Source of the DNA: Isochrysis galbana
Taxonomy: Eukaryota > Haptophyta > Isochrysidales > Isochrysidaceae
DNA: 64,000 nucleotides
NCBI GenBank assembly: GCA_018136815.1
Contig: CM030931.1
Location: forward strand, 3,339,801-3,403,800
Direction: 5' to 3'
Both the position numbers and the translations under genes were made by a program. A model generated the notes under the pieces. It was not told the DNA's origin. It ran no database searches and was given only the letters and a program-made list of their open reading frames with translations. This document shows, piece by piece, positions 1 to 8,992 of the stretch; within the stretch, counting starts at the first letter, position 1; the number at the start of each line of letters is the position of its first letter.

Positions 1-527
1 CCCTTCGGACTCTCCGCTACGTGGGGAAGTTACAACGGAGACACGCTCCGGCCGTCGCTGCGGAGTCTCTCTCTCTCTCTCGCTCTCTCTCTCCGTCTCT
101 CGCGACGTGTTTGAGTTATCGGTGATTTGGGGTCGCGGTTGCTTGATAATTTGCTTTGTTTGGGTGAATGATTCCGGTGTGTTCGTGAGTCGGTGTATCC
201 TGTTGTTCTCAGCTTCGTTGTCCGTCGTTGTTCGCTGCGTCGCTGCACTCAAGCAGCTTAGGCTCCCTCCCTGAGGGAAGAGTTCTTTGTAGGTCTAACA
301 ATCTCTTACAACCCATCACACTAGGGCCGCTAGGAGCGCCTCGCCGCCCCACAGCCCTTCGTTCGCCGTTCGTTCCCCGTCCAGACACCCAAATGGGGTT
401 GCCCGACCCAGTCCAGAATTTCATTCACCCGACTCCCGGTGGGGAGGAGGGCCAAAGCGCCGCGCTAGCCGCCGGTGCTGCTCGCGACGGAGTGGCTCAG
501 AGCCCTCCGGCTCCGCTCGACTCGACA
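1..527 (+). repeat. 5' LTR of element A, 3' portion only
   Basis: This matches 18590-19116 base for base as far as I can compare by eye, including the CT-rich tract at 65-108. It ends in TCGACA, like the 3' LTR and like both element B LTRs. The first ~805 bp of this LTR lie left of the window. The ATG of Gag (393) is inside it. Confidence 0.9.
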
Positions 528-3110
528 AGCACGAAATCAAAGCTCACGTCCTCGGCCGCAGAGGAGGAACCCCTCAGGGAACCTTCTCTGCCCGCTGCAG
601 CTTCTGTTCCCGAGGGGTTCCCGAGTGATCCCACGACCACTGAGGCTGCGCCAATGCCACCCATCACTCCGGCTGCTATCCCCATGATTGGCTCCGACCA
701 GCTCGTGTCGGATGGCGAGCCTCCGTCCGCTGCCTTCGGCACCCACCGGGTGCAATTACAGTGGGCCATGGTGGAGCATGACCCTCTCCCACATGAGGCC
801 AACTTCAGTGCCGCTGAGCTGGCCAATGAGGTGGAGGAAGGCCCCCTCCCTCTGATTCAGTTTGACCCACCTCCTCACCTTCGAGATGATGAGTCTGAGG
901 TCGGTGAAGGGGAGGGGATCAGCTTCCGAAGCCCCGCCTACCGGGACTATGCCCCGCCGTCATCAAAAGGGGTCCTTGATCAAGAGATCACCCCGATCGA
1001 GACGGCCGCGGCGCGTCAGGATGCGGAAATGGCAAGGCTTCAAGCGCAGACCAACACCCTAAAAGGGGCTGTGGAGCGCCTGCAGTCATCCCTTGCCGCG
1101 GCAGAGGCGAGGGAGGGGCTTCTCCGGGATCAAGTTGAAGCAGGGTTCAAAGCCCTGACTCAGCTACTCCAAGCCCGCCAAGAGCCCGCTTCAAGTCCGT
1201 CCATGGATCGGACCGAGGCGGCTGCGGATTCTGCTAGGCCGGTTCAGAGGGAACCACCCATGGGCGAGCCTCCTGCTCTAGACCCAAAGGGCCACGCCTC
1301 TCCGGCTTCTAGGGTTCCACGGTCGGCGTACCCGACCTCCAAATCGGAACCCCGCCGCCAGGATCAGAGCCTTTACCGGGGCCCGACCCCGATGGTGCCG
1401 TTCCGCCACCCTCGCGACCCCTGCCTTGCGGTGGGGATGGATGAGCGAGAGGCAGTTGTAAGCGAGTGGAAAAATCTCCTCGCCCTGCCCTCACGCGATC
1501 TGGCCGCCCTTTACCGCGACTCCGACGAGCATGAGCTCATCCACACCATTTTGAAGAGCAACCTCTCCCTGGCGGGCAACGTTTGGCATTGCCGAATTTT
1601 CATGGAGGAGGACCACTTGCTCAAATGGGTGCGTAGCCGCTTCTCAGCCGAGCAAACCCTTCACCATCAGGTCAGGATGGGCAAAGAGCTTTCGGAGCTC
1701 CGCTTCCCAAAGGCCCTCGCCTCCGATAACGTTCAAACCGCGGCGACAGCCTGGAATGAATTTCGGCTAACTCTCATCAAGCCGTTGGAGCGGGCACTAG
1801 CGCTCGGCTGCGATCATCGCGAAATATTTACCTCCCTCCTCGCGGCAGCCGGAGCCAATTCCAGCGGCAATTCCCGCATCTTCGCCTTCCTCCTCGATCT
1901 AGTGGAGGACCGCGCCCTCGCTCTCAATCCTGTCCTCGCTGCTGACGTCCTTCTTCGCAAATGCGACGGGACCTTCGCAAACGGGGCCGATGGTTTCGCG
2001 AAAGACTCGGCGTCGATGGAGTGGGACCGCATGAGGGAGCGCGAGGCCGGCGCTGATCTATGTGAGCTCAGCAAGAATTTGGTTCGCGCCTACATCCGCA
2101 AGCTTGGCGATTCCGCGGTTGACTCCACCAACGTGTGGGATCATCCAAACATGGCCCATGAGATCAACCAGAGGTTCGAAGAAATCATCCGGAACGATAA
2201 GGTTGATCCTCAGCGCGGCGTCGATAATGCTATTAAATTTGCGGAGGTGCTCGCGGAGACTCGTTTCCGCGTAGAGAACCACGAGCTAGGGCGGTCGGCG
2301 CTCTCGTGCGTCAACCTCTGCCAACGGTACCTCAGCCCTTACGAGCAGGCCCGGGTGAAGCGTCATCAATCCCGGCCCTCGACGAAGCAAACCGTGGCTA
2401 GCGTACGCACTAAAGCCTCAGGCGAGTCAAAGAACGAGACTTCCTCGTCCCAGAAGACCGCTTCGACCACGGACATGGTCGCCGCCGTGCAGGCAGCCGT
2501 CCAAGCCACCGTGGCGGAAGCTCTTCGCGGACAGGGACACTCGCCTGCTTCGAAGCCTGATTATCGGGCTGCTGCACCGCCGGCAAGTTACCACTCCAAC
2601 TCGCCGTTGCCGGCTATACTGACCGATCCACCGGGTCGAAAGGGAGGCTCGTCTCGGCCGCCCAGCCGTCGCTGCGATCCGCCGGCGAACGGCCAAGGGC
2701 TACCGCCCGATTTGGGCGTATCCCGGTGGACGCCCGAGCTTTGGAATCGGGCCCGAGCCCGCTTCTGGGCCGTAGCAGGCTATGCCAAGCACCCAAGGGT
2801 CTCGGCGGCGCTAGCGAAGTGCCGACCGGCCGATAATTCAATGGAAACTCCACGGACGGACGATATCAATAGGGGAATCACCGAATGGACGAACGAAAAC
2901 GGCTGTGCCTTCTGCGCTTTCCGACCTCAAGCTCCTCCTGGCACTCCATCCAGCGAAGCCTGGAAATATGGCACGGGAGACGGTGCTCACAACCCCGTCA
3001 TCTGTCAGCCATATATCCGCTTTCTGTGTGAGGCTGGCTGCGGAGAGTGCGGATCGGACGAGCACATTCATAAGCTTCTTCGCTCGATGGTCCGGGTTAA
3101 GCCTCAGTAG
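393..3110 (+). CDS. gag: Gag polyprotein of element A (905 aa, starts in the LTR, ends at an in-frame TAG)
   Basis: Structural Gag of the retrotransposon, expected to assemble virus-like particles in the cytoplasm and package the RNA. I chose the ATG at 393 as the first ATG of the open frame; the frame is open further upstream without an ATG. The first 45 codons are LTR sequence. A Pro/Ala/Glu-rich N-terminal part is followed by a probable coiled coil (nt ~996-1190, alternating Ala/Leu/Glu/Gln) and a helical capsid-like region (nt ~1430-2340, containing DEREAVV and ELSELRFPKAL). A Lys/Ser-rich stretch follows, then a C-terminal Cys/His cluster (nt ~2902-3083) of the form C-x2-C-x24-H-x4-C-x7-C-x3-C-x7-H. 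This is not the usual CCHC knuckle and resembles the spacing of a Nanos-type zinc finger. It ends at TAG 3108-3110, after which the same frame stays open into Pol. A relic of a related gag lies at 30370-30575 (minus). Confidence 0.85.
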   Translation: MGLPDPVQNFIHPTPGGEEGQSAALAAGAARDGVAQSPPAPLDSTSTKSKLTSSAAEEEPLREPSLPAAASVPEGFPSDPTTTEAAPMPPITPAAIPMIGSDQLVSDGEPPSAAFGTHRVQLQWAMVEHDPLPHEANFSAAELANEVEEGPLPLIQFDPPPHLRDDESEVGEGEGISFRSPAYRDYAPPSSKGVLDQEITPIETAAARQDAEMARLQAQTNTLKGAVERLQSSLAAAEAREGLLRDQVEAGFKALTQLLQARQEPASSPSMDRTEAAADSARPVQREPPMGEPPALDPKGHASPASRVPRSAYPTSKSEPRRQDQSLYRGPTPMVPFRHPRDPCLAVGMDEREAVVSEWKNLLALPSRDLAALYRDSDEHELIHTILKSNLSLAGNVWHCRIFMEEDHLLKWVRSRFSAEQTLHHQVRMGKELSELRFPKALASDNVQTAATAWNEFRLTLIKPLERALALGCDHREIFTSLLAAAGANSSGNSRIFAFLLDLVEDRALALNPVLAADVLLRKCDGTFANGADGFAKDSASMEWDRMREREAGADLCELSKNLVRAYIRKLGDSAVDSTNVWDHPNMAHEINQRFEEIIRNDKVDPQRGVDNAIKFAEVLAETRFRVENHELGRSALSCVNLCQRYLSPYEQARVKRHQSRPSTKQTVASVRTKASGESKNETSSSQKTASTTDMVAAVQAAVQATVAEALRGQGHSPASKPDYRAAAPPASYHSNSPLPAILTDPPGRKGGSSRPPSRRCDPPANGQGLPPDLGVSRWTPELWNRARARFWAVAGYAKHPRVSAALAKCRPADNSMETPRTDDINRGITEWTNENGCAFCAFRPQAPPGTPSSEAWKYGTGDGAHNPVICQPYIRFLCEAGCGECGSDEHIHKLLRSMVRVKPQ
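528..538 (+). promoter_or_regulatory. Candidate primer-binding site immediately after the 5' LTR (non-canonical)
   Basis: The bases directly after the LTR terminal TCGACA are AGCACGAAATC. Most LTR elements begin the PBS with TGG, complementary to a tRNA CCA end; this one does not. Element B has AGCACAAATTC at the same position (plus-strand 20290-20300, read on minus), so the site is shared between two families. It is also coding (Ser-Thr-Lys/Asn-Ser in both Gags), so protein-level conservation is an alternative explanation. No primer tRNA was identified. Confidence 0.35.
3108..3110 (+). promoter_or_regulatory. In-frame UAG between Gag and Pol (candidate readthrough stop)
   Basis: The Gag frame ends CAG-TAG-GGG and continues open in the same frame from 3111 through the whole of Pol; no frameshift is needed. 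The same TAG and context occur in the second contig copy at 9756-9758, so it is unlikely to be an isolated base error. Gammaretroviruses such as murine leukaemia virus express Pol by UAG readthrough; that this element does so is an inference. The following bases are G-rich with a direct GGGTCC repeat at 3111 and 3121. Confidence 0.6.
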
Positions 3111-6100
3111 GGGTCCGGCGGGGTCCCCGTCCTTCAAACCCTGGCGGAGAACATCGCGGGCGGTGGGCCTGAACGCCACCACCACCATCCCGATCCGATC
3201 CCTACGCCGCTTGGGGAGAAGAGCTGTCGACGCGGCGATTCTCCCCCTGTCTCTAGCTCTATTCAGTCCTCGACGGTGGGAGCCGCCTCGCCGGCTGAAG
3301 CCCCCGCCGAACGGCTATCTCGGAAGCCGGAGTCGACACTTGACCCGGGCTCCTGGAAACAGGTTTGCCCCGGAGATAGTCGCGACCCGACTCTCCGAAA
3401 TTCGTGTACGTCTACAAGTTCTTCTATTACTCCGCACGCTATTAGGATGTTAGGGGCCGATTCTCGCTCGCTGCCCCTCTTGGAATCTATTTCTACGGAT
3501 ACTATGCTGTCTTCGGTTTCTTCTAATTCTCCTAGGTCTTTCGACGCATCTTCATCCCTGGATTCATCCCCCGACGGCCCTGCCCAAGGGGGTGGGCTAG
3601 GTGGATCCGACGCGTCTTCGGTCTCTTCGTTTCGTAAACAGTCAGTTGTAAAGCCCTCGAGGGCTGTCGATTCGGTATCATCTTCTGCTCTAGGTTCTAT
3701 GGATAGGTCCGACGTGGCCGCTGCCGCGTCCGAAAACGTTGTTGCTGCTTTACCTGTTTCTGCTCTTTCCCGGCGGGACCCCACTGGAGACCTCTCTCCC
3801 AAGGGCCATAGCCGGAGCCGCTCTGCGGACGAATTGTCGTTGTCTACCGTAGGTTCTCGTGCAGTGGAGGCGGAGACTTGTGCCTCCTCCTCACCTCTCT
3901 CCCCGCTTCGTTATATTTCTCCGTCATCGTGTTCATTCTCTCGTCTCGAAGTTGCACCTGTTCTCGTTTCTGACCTGGTTCCCGACCCGGAAGGGTCGGC
4001 TTCCGGGGTCGATGAAGTTGAAGGTTCCAAGGGAGCTGCGGCTTTCCGCGCTCACGCCGTGGTCACCCCAGACTCGGGAGACGCAGGGGCCGTCGATTAC
4101 GATCTCTCGTCGCGCCCCACACGGACGCCGGCGTCTCCTCTTTCTCTCGGCTCTCCGGAGGATCCCTGTTCCAGGGATCGCCCGCCGGAGCCAACCCCCT
4201 TCAGGTCTAGCCCACCGAAACTTCAGGGCGACGACCCCCTCCCCCTGAATTCTACTGCCGAGGCCATCCACCGGATCGCCGTGGTTGGTTGTTCCTCGGC
4301 CGCCAAGTCTACTGAAGCTGCCCGCGCCCCTACGCGCGAGCTCCAAATGTTAGCCGCCTCCCGTGCCCGGGCTAGCGGTTCCTCCGTCATCTTGCCCCGC
4401 CATCTCGCCGAAGCTGCTCTAGCCTTGCGGCGGCCGCACGCGAGCACTCATTCATCACCCTCTGCCGTACTGCCGACGCATTTTGACGAGCTTTGCGCTG
4501 AGTTAGCGGCGATCCACGACGCCGTGACGTTCGACGCGGCCGAGGGGATTCCTCCACCCCGCGTTCTAGTCGTCGGTGAAGCTAGCGGGGTCGTGTCTTC
4601 GATGTTCCTACTCGCCGGAGCGCACGTCGCGACGTGCGATTTACGACCGTCGGAGATCGACTACATTCCCCACTTCTGCGGAGATGCTCTTCACATTCAA
4701 AACCTCGGTTGGGACCTCGTGGTTGCGCATCCGCCGTGCACGTATGTGTCGGCGGTGAGTTGCCAGTGGCTCGATCGGGAGCCGGGACGACGCCAGGCTC
4801 TCGAATCCGCCGCTAGAGTCTTCCTCGCCATGGCAAGCGCCGACGCGCCTTTCGTTGCCGTCGAAAATCCTCGAATGCACGCGGAAGCCTCTGCCTTAGT
4901 CGGGGGGTTGCGACCGCGGCAGTTTGTGCAGCCGTGGCAGCACGGCACGGGCCATCAAAAAGCAACTGGCCTGTACCTGACGGCTTCACTCCCGTCCTTG
5001 CAGCCTTCGAAGATTGTCGAGGGACGTCTATCCGCTATGGCGGATCTATCGCCGTCGCCCCACCGTGGCGCCCTTCGCAGCCGCACCTATGTGGGCATTG
5101 CCGGTGCAATGGCGGCCCAGTGGATGCCGGTCTTGCGCCGTTATGCGCGCGAAGCCAAGGCGTCGCGTTCGCTCGACTTCACGGTGGACTGGGCAATTTC
5201 CCAAGCAGCTGCCAGCTTGAGAGAACGCCCTTCGCTTTGCTCGACCGGTTTCGAGCTGGCTGAGCCGAGGACGGCTCTGGCTCGTTTCATGGAGGGGAGA
5301 GGCGAAGCAGCTTCTAGCTCTCACCTCACGCCTCCCAGCGGTTCGCCAGTGTCTGATTCGGTTGTCGTGATCCCGGACGCAGGCCCCGTTGCCGATGCTT
5401 CTCGCCTGCTTCATCAGGAGGACTCGGAAACAAACGTATCGCAAGACGAGGCCGAGGCGGAAGGAGACCGCTTCCTGCCGTGGGAGTGGCCCATAGAGGA
5501 CCGCTCTACAACGCCAGGCCCTCCAAACACGGTGAAGAAGCGCCGCAGCAAGTGGCAGGTCTTCGACCGTGATGTAATTTCGGGGGTCCATCGGTGGCAG
5601 GATGTCACGCCTTCCATCGCCCAAGAAATCGCTGAGCAAGCGGCAGCTGCGGAGCCGTCGGAACCTCCCATCTTGTCTCGACTGGGCTCTCAAGGCATCA
5701 ATGCACTATCTCCGAGCGCCTCCTTCACGGCTGGCGACGAGGGAGTGGCCGAACTGACCAATTCGTTCGTAGCCGAAAGGCCACTCGAAACCTGGGATGT
5801 CGGGCCCGACTCGGGAGAAGATGACACGCCCGAGATGCCAGAACACCGGAGCATGCAGACCCTCGAGACCAAGCCCTCCGACGCCGCCGAAGGAGAGGAT
5901 ACTCCACGGGCACTGTATTGCGATGGGGCTACCGCTAGGGGCCTCAGTGCGGCCGGATTTTCCGAGTTGTCGAAGCTTCCGAAGACAGACTTGCAGAAGT
6001 CCCTGGAGAAGGAATGGTCACGCCAAATGGATCAACCTCGGCATCCGACGGACCGTCGAGGGCTAGGCTATGATGGCGTGCCTAACCCCTCTAGTTCAGC

Positions 6101-7325
6101 AAAGGCATCCCCACGCTCCTCGATACCATTCGTGCCGCAGACGGTGGCCGCCGCTATCGAGCGAGTGCCCCACGTCGATGAATCTTCTCCGTCCAGGCTA
6201 GCCTCCAATCCAACCACCCTGTCACCCGGAGCCGGAACCTCACTTCCGGTGGAATCTATCGCGGACACTCCGCCGCCGCTCTACCCTCGTCACTGCCTCT
6301 ATGTCCGCGATCTCGTGGTCTGCCGTGCCGATGGCGACCGCGCAGCTCAAGGGTTCGTTCTCCCGGACGTTGCCCTCACGGTGAACAGCACCCTGGCTGA
6401 CACTGGAGCGGGCCCGTCAGTAATCACCACTGCTCTTCTCGATCGACTACCTGAAGACGCTTGCGTCGAACGCGTATCGGACGCTACCGTCCCCAACCTA
6501 CATGGGCCGGACGGCCTTCCTCTCATCACTAGGGGCCGGGCTAGCCTCGTCTTCTCCTTGTCCGGTCGCCTCTTCCGTCATTCGTTCGCGGTCATCGAAG
6601 GAAACGCGATGCTTCTGCTCGGGAACGATTTTTTGGCCGCCCACTCCGCTACCATTTCTCTCGACGCCGCGAGCTCGGAAGGAAGCCTCCGCCTCCGTCC
6701 GGCCTCTGGCGATTCAGAAGACTCTTCAAGAGTCCTTTCCGAATGTGTAGTCAGAGTTTCCACGGCGCCGCCCCCAGTCGCGGACGCCGGCTTCGTCGGA
6801 GCTATCTCGATGTCACCCGGTCAGCCGCTGACTGTCGACTTTCTGGAGAGGTCGACGGCAACACGAGAGATCCCGGCTGGATCGGAGGGTGAGGCTGCTG
6901 CTGATGCTAGGCAGCCACTCTATACACCTCTCTTTGAGTCTGCCGACGAGTTTGCGGCCAAAGCTCCGGCGTCTACCTCGTCCGAATATCTTCTCTACAC
7001 GGAGCAAGCGGTGACGATTCCTGCCTTCCACCGCGCAACCATCTGGGTCAGGGTTCCGCTAGCTCTCCGAGATCATTCGGACTGCGCGATGCTGGTCGAC
7101 CGCCTACCAAATCGCGAGGCTCTCGATTCGTCCCCTCTCGTAATGCCCACGGTGGTCACGCCCACGGACGATCACCGCATCGCGGTGACGATCGTCCACA
7201 CCGGAGTCGATGCGCTGACCCTGCCGTCTCTGCATCCGATAGCTTCGCTCCAGGTGCGTTTCAAGTTGCACCGGGGCTGGACTCCGAATGGAAGCGAGGG
7301 GATGGTGACCCTGTCACCGCGCTGA
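3111..7325 (+). CDS. pol: Pol of element A, N-terminal part, left-contig copy (methyltransferase-like domain, protease; frame lost near 7308)
   Basis: Continuation of the Gag frame after the amber codon. Residues encoded by ~3111-4540 are Ser/Pro/Ala-rich and probably disordered. The methyltransferase-like domain is at ~4551-5135, and the retropepsin motif DTGA follows at ~6400. The frame then stops at 7325 because a run of five G in the right-contig copy (13938-13943 region) is four G here. Downstream (7326-8892) further single-base homopolymer differences break RT and RNase H. The right-contig copy, intact through the same stretch, shows that these breaks are most likely consensus errors at a contig end and not real mutations. 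No ATG start is needed if Pol is made by readthrough. Confidence 0.75.
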   Translation, partial: GSGGVPVLQTLAENIAGGGPERHHHHPDPIPTPLGEKSCRRGDSPPVSSSIQSSTVGAASPAEAPAERLSRKPESTLDPGSWKQVCPGDSRDPTLRNSCTSTSSSITPHAIRMLGADSRSLPLLESISTDTMLSSVSSNSPRSFDASSSLDSSPDGPAQGGGLGGSDASSVSSFRKQSVVKPSRAVDSVSSSALGSMDRSDVAAAASENVVAALPVSALSRRDPTGDLSPKGHSRSRSADELSLSTVGSRAVEAETCASSSPLSPLRYISPSSCSFSRLEVAPVLVSDLVPDPEGSASGVDEVEGSKGAAAFRAHAVVTPDSGDAGAVDYDLSSRPTRTPASPLSLGSPEDPCSRDRPPEPTPFRSSPPKLQGDDPLPLNSTAEAIHRIAVVGCSSAAKSTEAARAPTRELQMLAASRARASGSSVILPRHLAEAALALRRPHASTHSSPSAVLPTHFDELCAELAAIHDAVTFDAAEGIPPPRVLVVGEASGVVSSMFLLAGAHVATCDLRPSEIDYIPHFCGDALHIQNLGWDLVVAHPPCTYVSAVSCQWLDREPGRRQALESAARVFLAMASADAPFVAVENPRMHAEASALVGGLRPRQFVQPWQHGTGHQKATGLYLTASLPSLQPSKIVEGRLSAMADLSPSPHRGALRSRTYVGIAGAMAAQWMPVLRRYAREAKASRSLDFTVDWAISQAAASLRERPSLCSTGFELAEPRTALARFMEGRGEAASSSHLTPPSGSPVSDSVVVIPDAGPVADASRLLHQEDSETNVSQDEAEAEGDRFLPWEWPIEDRSTTPGPPNTVKKRRSKWQVFDRDVISGVHRWQDVTPSIAQEIAEQAAAAEPSEPPILSRLGSQGINALSPSASFTAGDEGVAELTNSFVAERPLETWDVGPDSGEDDTPEMPEHRSMQTLETKPSDAAEGEDTPRALYCDGATARGLSAAGFSELSKLPKTDLQKSLEKEWSRQMDQPRHPTDRRGLGYDGVPNPSSSAKASPRSSIPFVPQTVAAAIERVPHVDESSPSRLASNPTTLSPGAGTSLPVESIADTPPPLYPRHCLYVRDLVVCRADGDRAAQGFVLPDVALTVNSTLADTGAGPSVITTALLDRLPEDACVERVSDATVPNLHGPDGLPLITRGRASLVFSLSGRLFRHSFAVIEGNAMLLLGNDFLAAHSATISLDAASSEGSLRLRPASGDSEDSSRVLSECVVRVSTAPPPVADAGFVGAISMSPGQPLTVDFLERSTATREIPAGSEGEAAADARQPLYTPLFESADEFAAKAPASTSSEYLLYTEQAVTIPAFHRATIWVRVPLALRDHSDCAMLVDRLPNREALDSSPLVMPTVVTPTDDHRIAVTIVHTGVDALTLPSLHPIASLQVRFKLHRGWTPNGSEGMVTLSPR

Positions 7326-8892
7326 GCGAGGAGCAACGATCTCTACTCGACTCAGCCACCATCGATCCAGACCGGCTTCTTTCCGACGATCAACGAGAAG
7401 AAGTACGCCAACTCTTGGCCCGGCGCATCAAAGCTTTCGCGTTGCACCCGGGGGCTCCAAACCATACGCACGTTCTCGAGGTGGAGTTGCCACTCAACCC
7501 CGGCGCTGTTCCTCACCGGCACGCTCCGTCTAGAGTGGGCCGCGCAGGCGAGCTCATCATAGAAGAGGAGGTAGCCAAGATGGAAGCCGCCGGCATTATT
7601 CGCAAGTCAAATTCGGCTTGGGCTTCCCGAGTAGTCCTGGTCCAGCAAGAAAGATGGCTCCGTTCGATTCTGCGTGGACTACCGCGACACGAACGCCAAG
7701 CTACGCGTCGAGGATAGCCCTCTACCCCTCATTGTGGAGGCTATCGATAGGCTAGCGTCCGGCCAAGGGCCGCTCAGTTCTCTCTTTTATGTACTCTCGA
7801 TTTAGCCTCTGGTTTTTTGGGGCATCCCGATCAAAGAATCGCACAAACATATCACCGCTTTCACTACCCACCGCGGCAAATACGAGTTCAACTATCTACC
7901 GTTCGGCATCCCAATCAGGTCCCTCCTACATGTGCCGCTTGATGGACATCGTTCTCGGTGCGCTAGCGTGGGAGATCTGCATGCCTTACCTCGATGATGT
8001 GGGCATCTGGTCAACGGGCGTGGGTCCTTCCGAAGAGGCCAGGGCACAGGCTTCGTTCGAGCAAATGCTTCACCGGCTAGACCTCGTTCTCGAACGGCTA
8101 GAGTGGGCCGGTCTGACCTGCAAGATGTCCAAGTGTGTCTTCTTTGCCACCTCTACGGAGTACCTCGGTCACGTTGTCTCGAGGGAAGGTCTCAAGATGG
8201 ACCCGAAGAAGGTCGCAGCTGTCGCCGACATCGACCCGTCATCCATCAACTCCTTGGAAGCGGTTCGATCTTTCCTCGGCCTTTGCTCCTACTATCGTCG
8301 ATTCATTCGCCAATTCGCCGCTAAGGCTGCTCCTCTCACTGCCCTCACGCGGAAGGGCTGCGACCGTGGCAAAGGAGTCCCAGTCCGAGGAGTGTCGCCG
8401 AGCTATCCAAGAGCTCAAGACAGCGATCACTTCGGAGCCCGTCTTGACTCCACCCAGGGATGATCGGCCCTTCATCGTCAAGACCGATGGGGCTAGCAAG
8501 TTGGGTATCGCCGGCATCCTCTCGCAGCTAGGAGACGATAACCGTGAACGAGTCGTTGGGTATTATGCTCGCAGTCTCACCTCGGCCGAACGCCATTGGA
8601 CGGTGACCGAGATTGAGCTCTTGGCTGCCCTGGAATCAATCCGAAATTGGCGACCCTACCTTTGGGGCGTCGGTTCAAGTTAGTCGTTGACCACTCTGCG
8701 CTGCGATGGCTGCATACCATGAAGGATCAAGTAGCCGGTGGGGCCAGCCTCTCGGCTGACTCGGTGGGCTCTCAAGTTGGCTGAGTACCGGTTCGATGTC
8801 GAACATAAACCAGGAGCTGTTCATCAGGATGCTGACGGGCTGTCCGGCTAGCATCCCTGGAGCCGGAACACGAAGATGAACCACTCGCCGGC
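7326..8892 (+). pseudogene. Left-contig copy of RT/RNase H region, broken by homopolymer indels (probable assembly errors)
   Basis: This corresponds to 13967-15532. Compared with that copy it has single-base gains or losses in homopolymers near 7641 (extra C), 7785 (T run), 7815 (T run), 7907 (extra C), 8364 (extra C), 8668 (lost G), 8743 (extra G) and 8845 (lost C). Each shifts the frame. Fragments of the RT (YLDD region near 7987) and RNase H are still readable in pieces. The errors increase towards the contig end at 8892. This is not evidence for a second, dead element. Confidence 0.8.
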
Positions 8893-8992
8893 NNNNNNNN
8901 NNNNNNNNNNNNNNNNNNNNNNNNNNNNNNNNNNNNNNNNNNNNNNNNNNNNNNNNNNNNNNNNNNNNNNNNNNNNNNNNNNNNNNNNNNNN
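8893..8992. other. Assembly gap of exactly 100 N
   Basis: 100 unknown bases between two contigs whose ends overlap: the base after the gap (8993) corresponds to 2345 and the base before it (8892) corresponds to 15532. A gap of fixed length between overlapping contigs marks a failed merge, and no real sequence need be missing. Confidence 0.95.
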
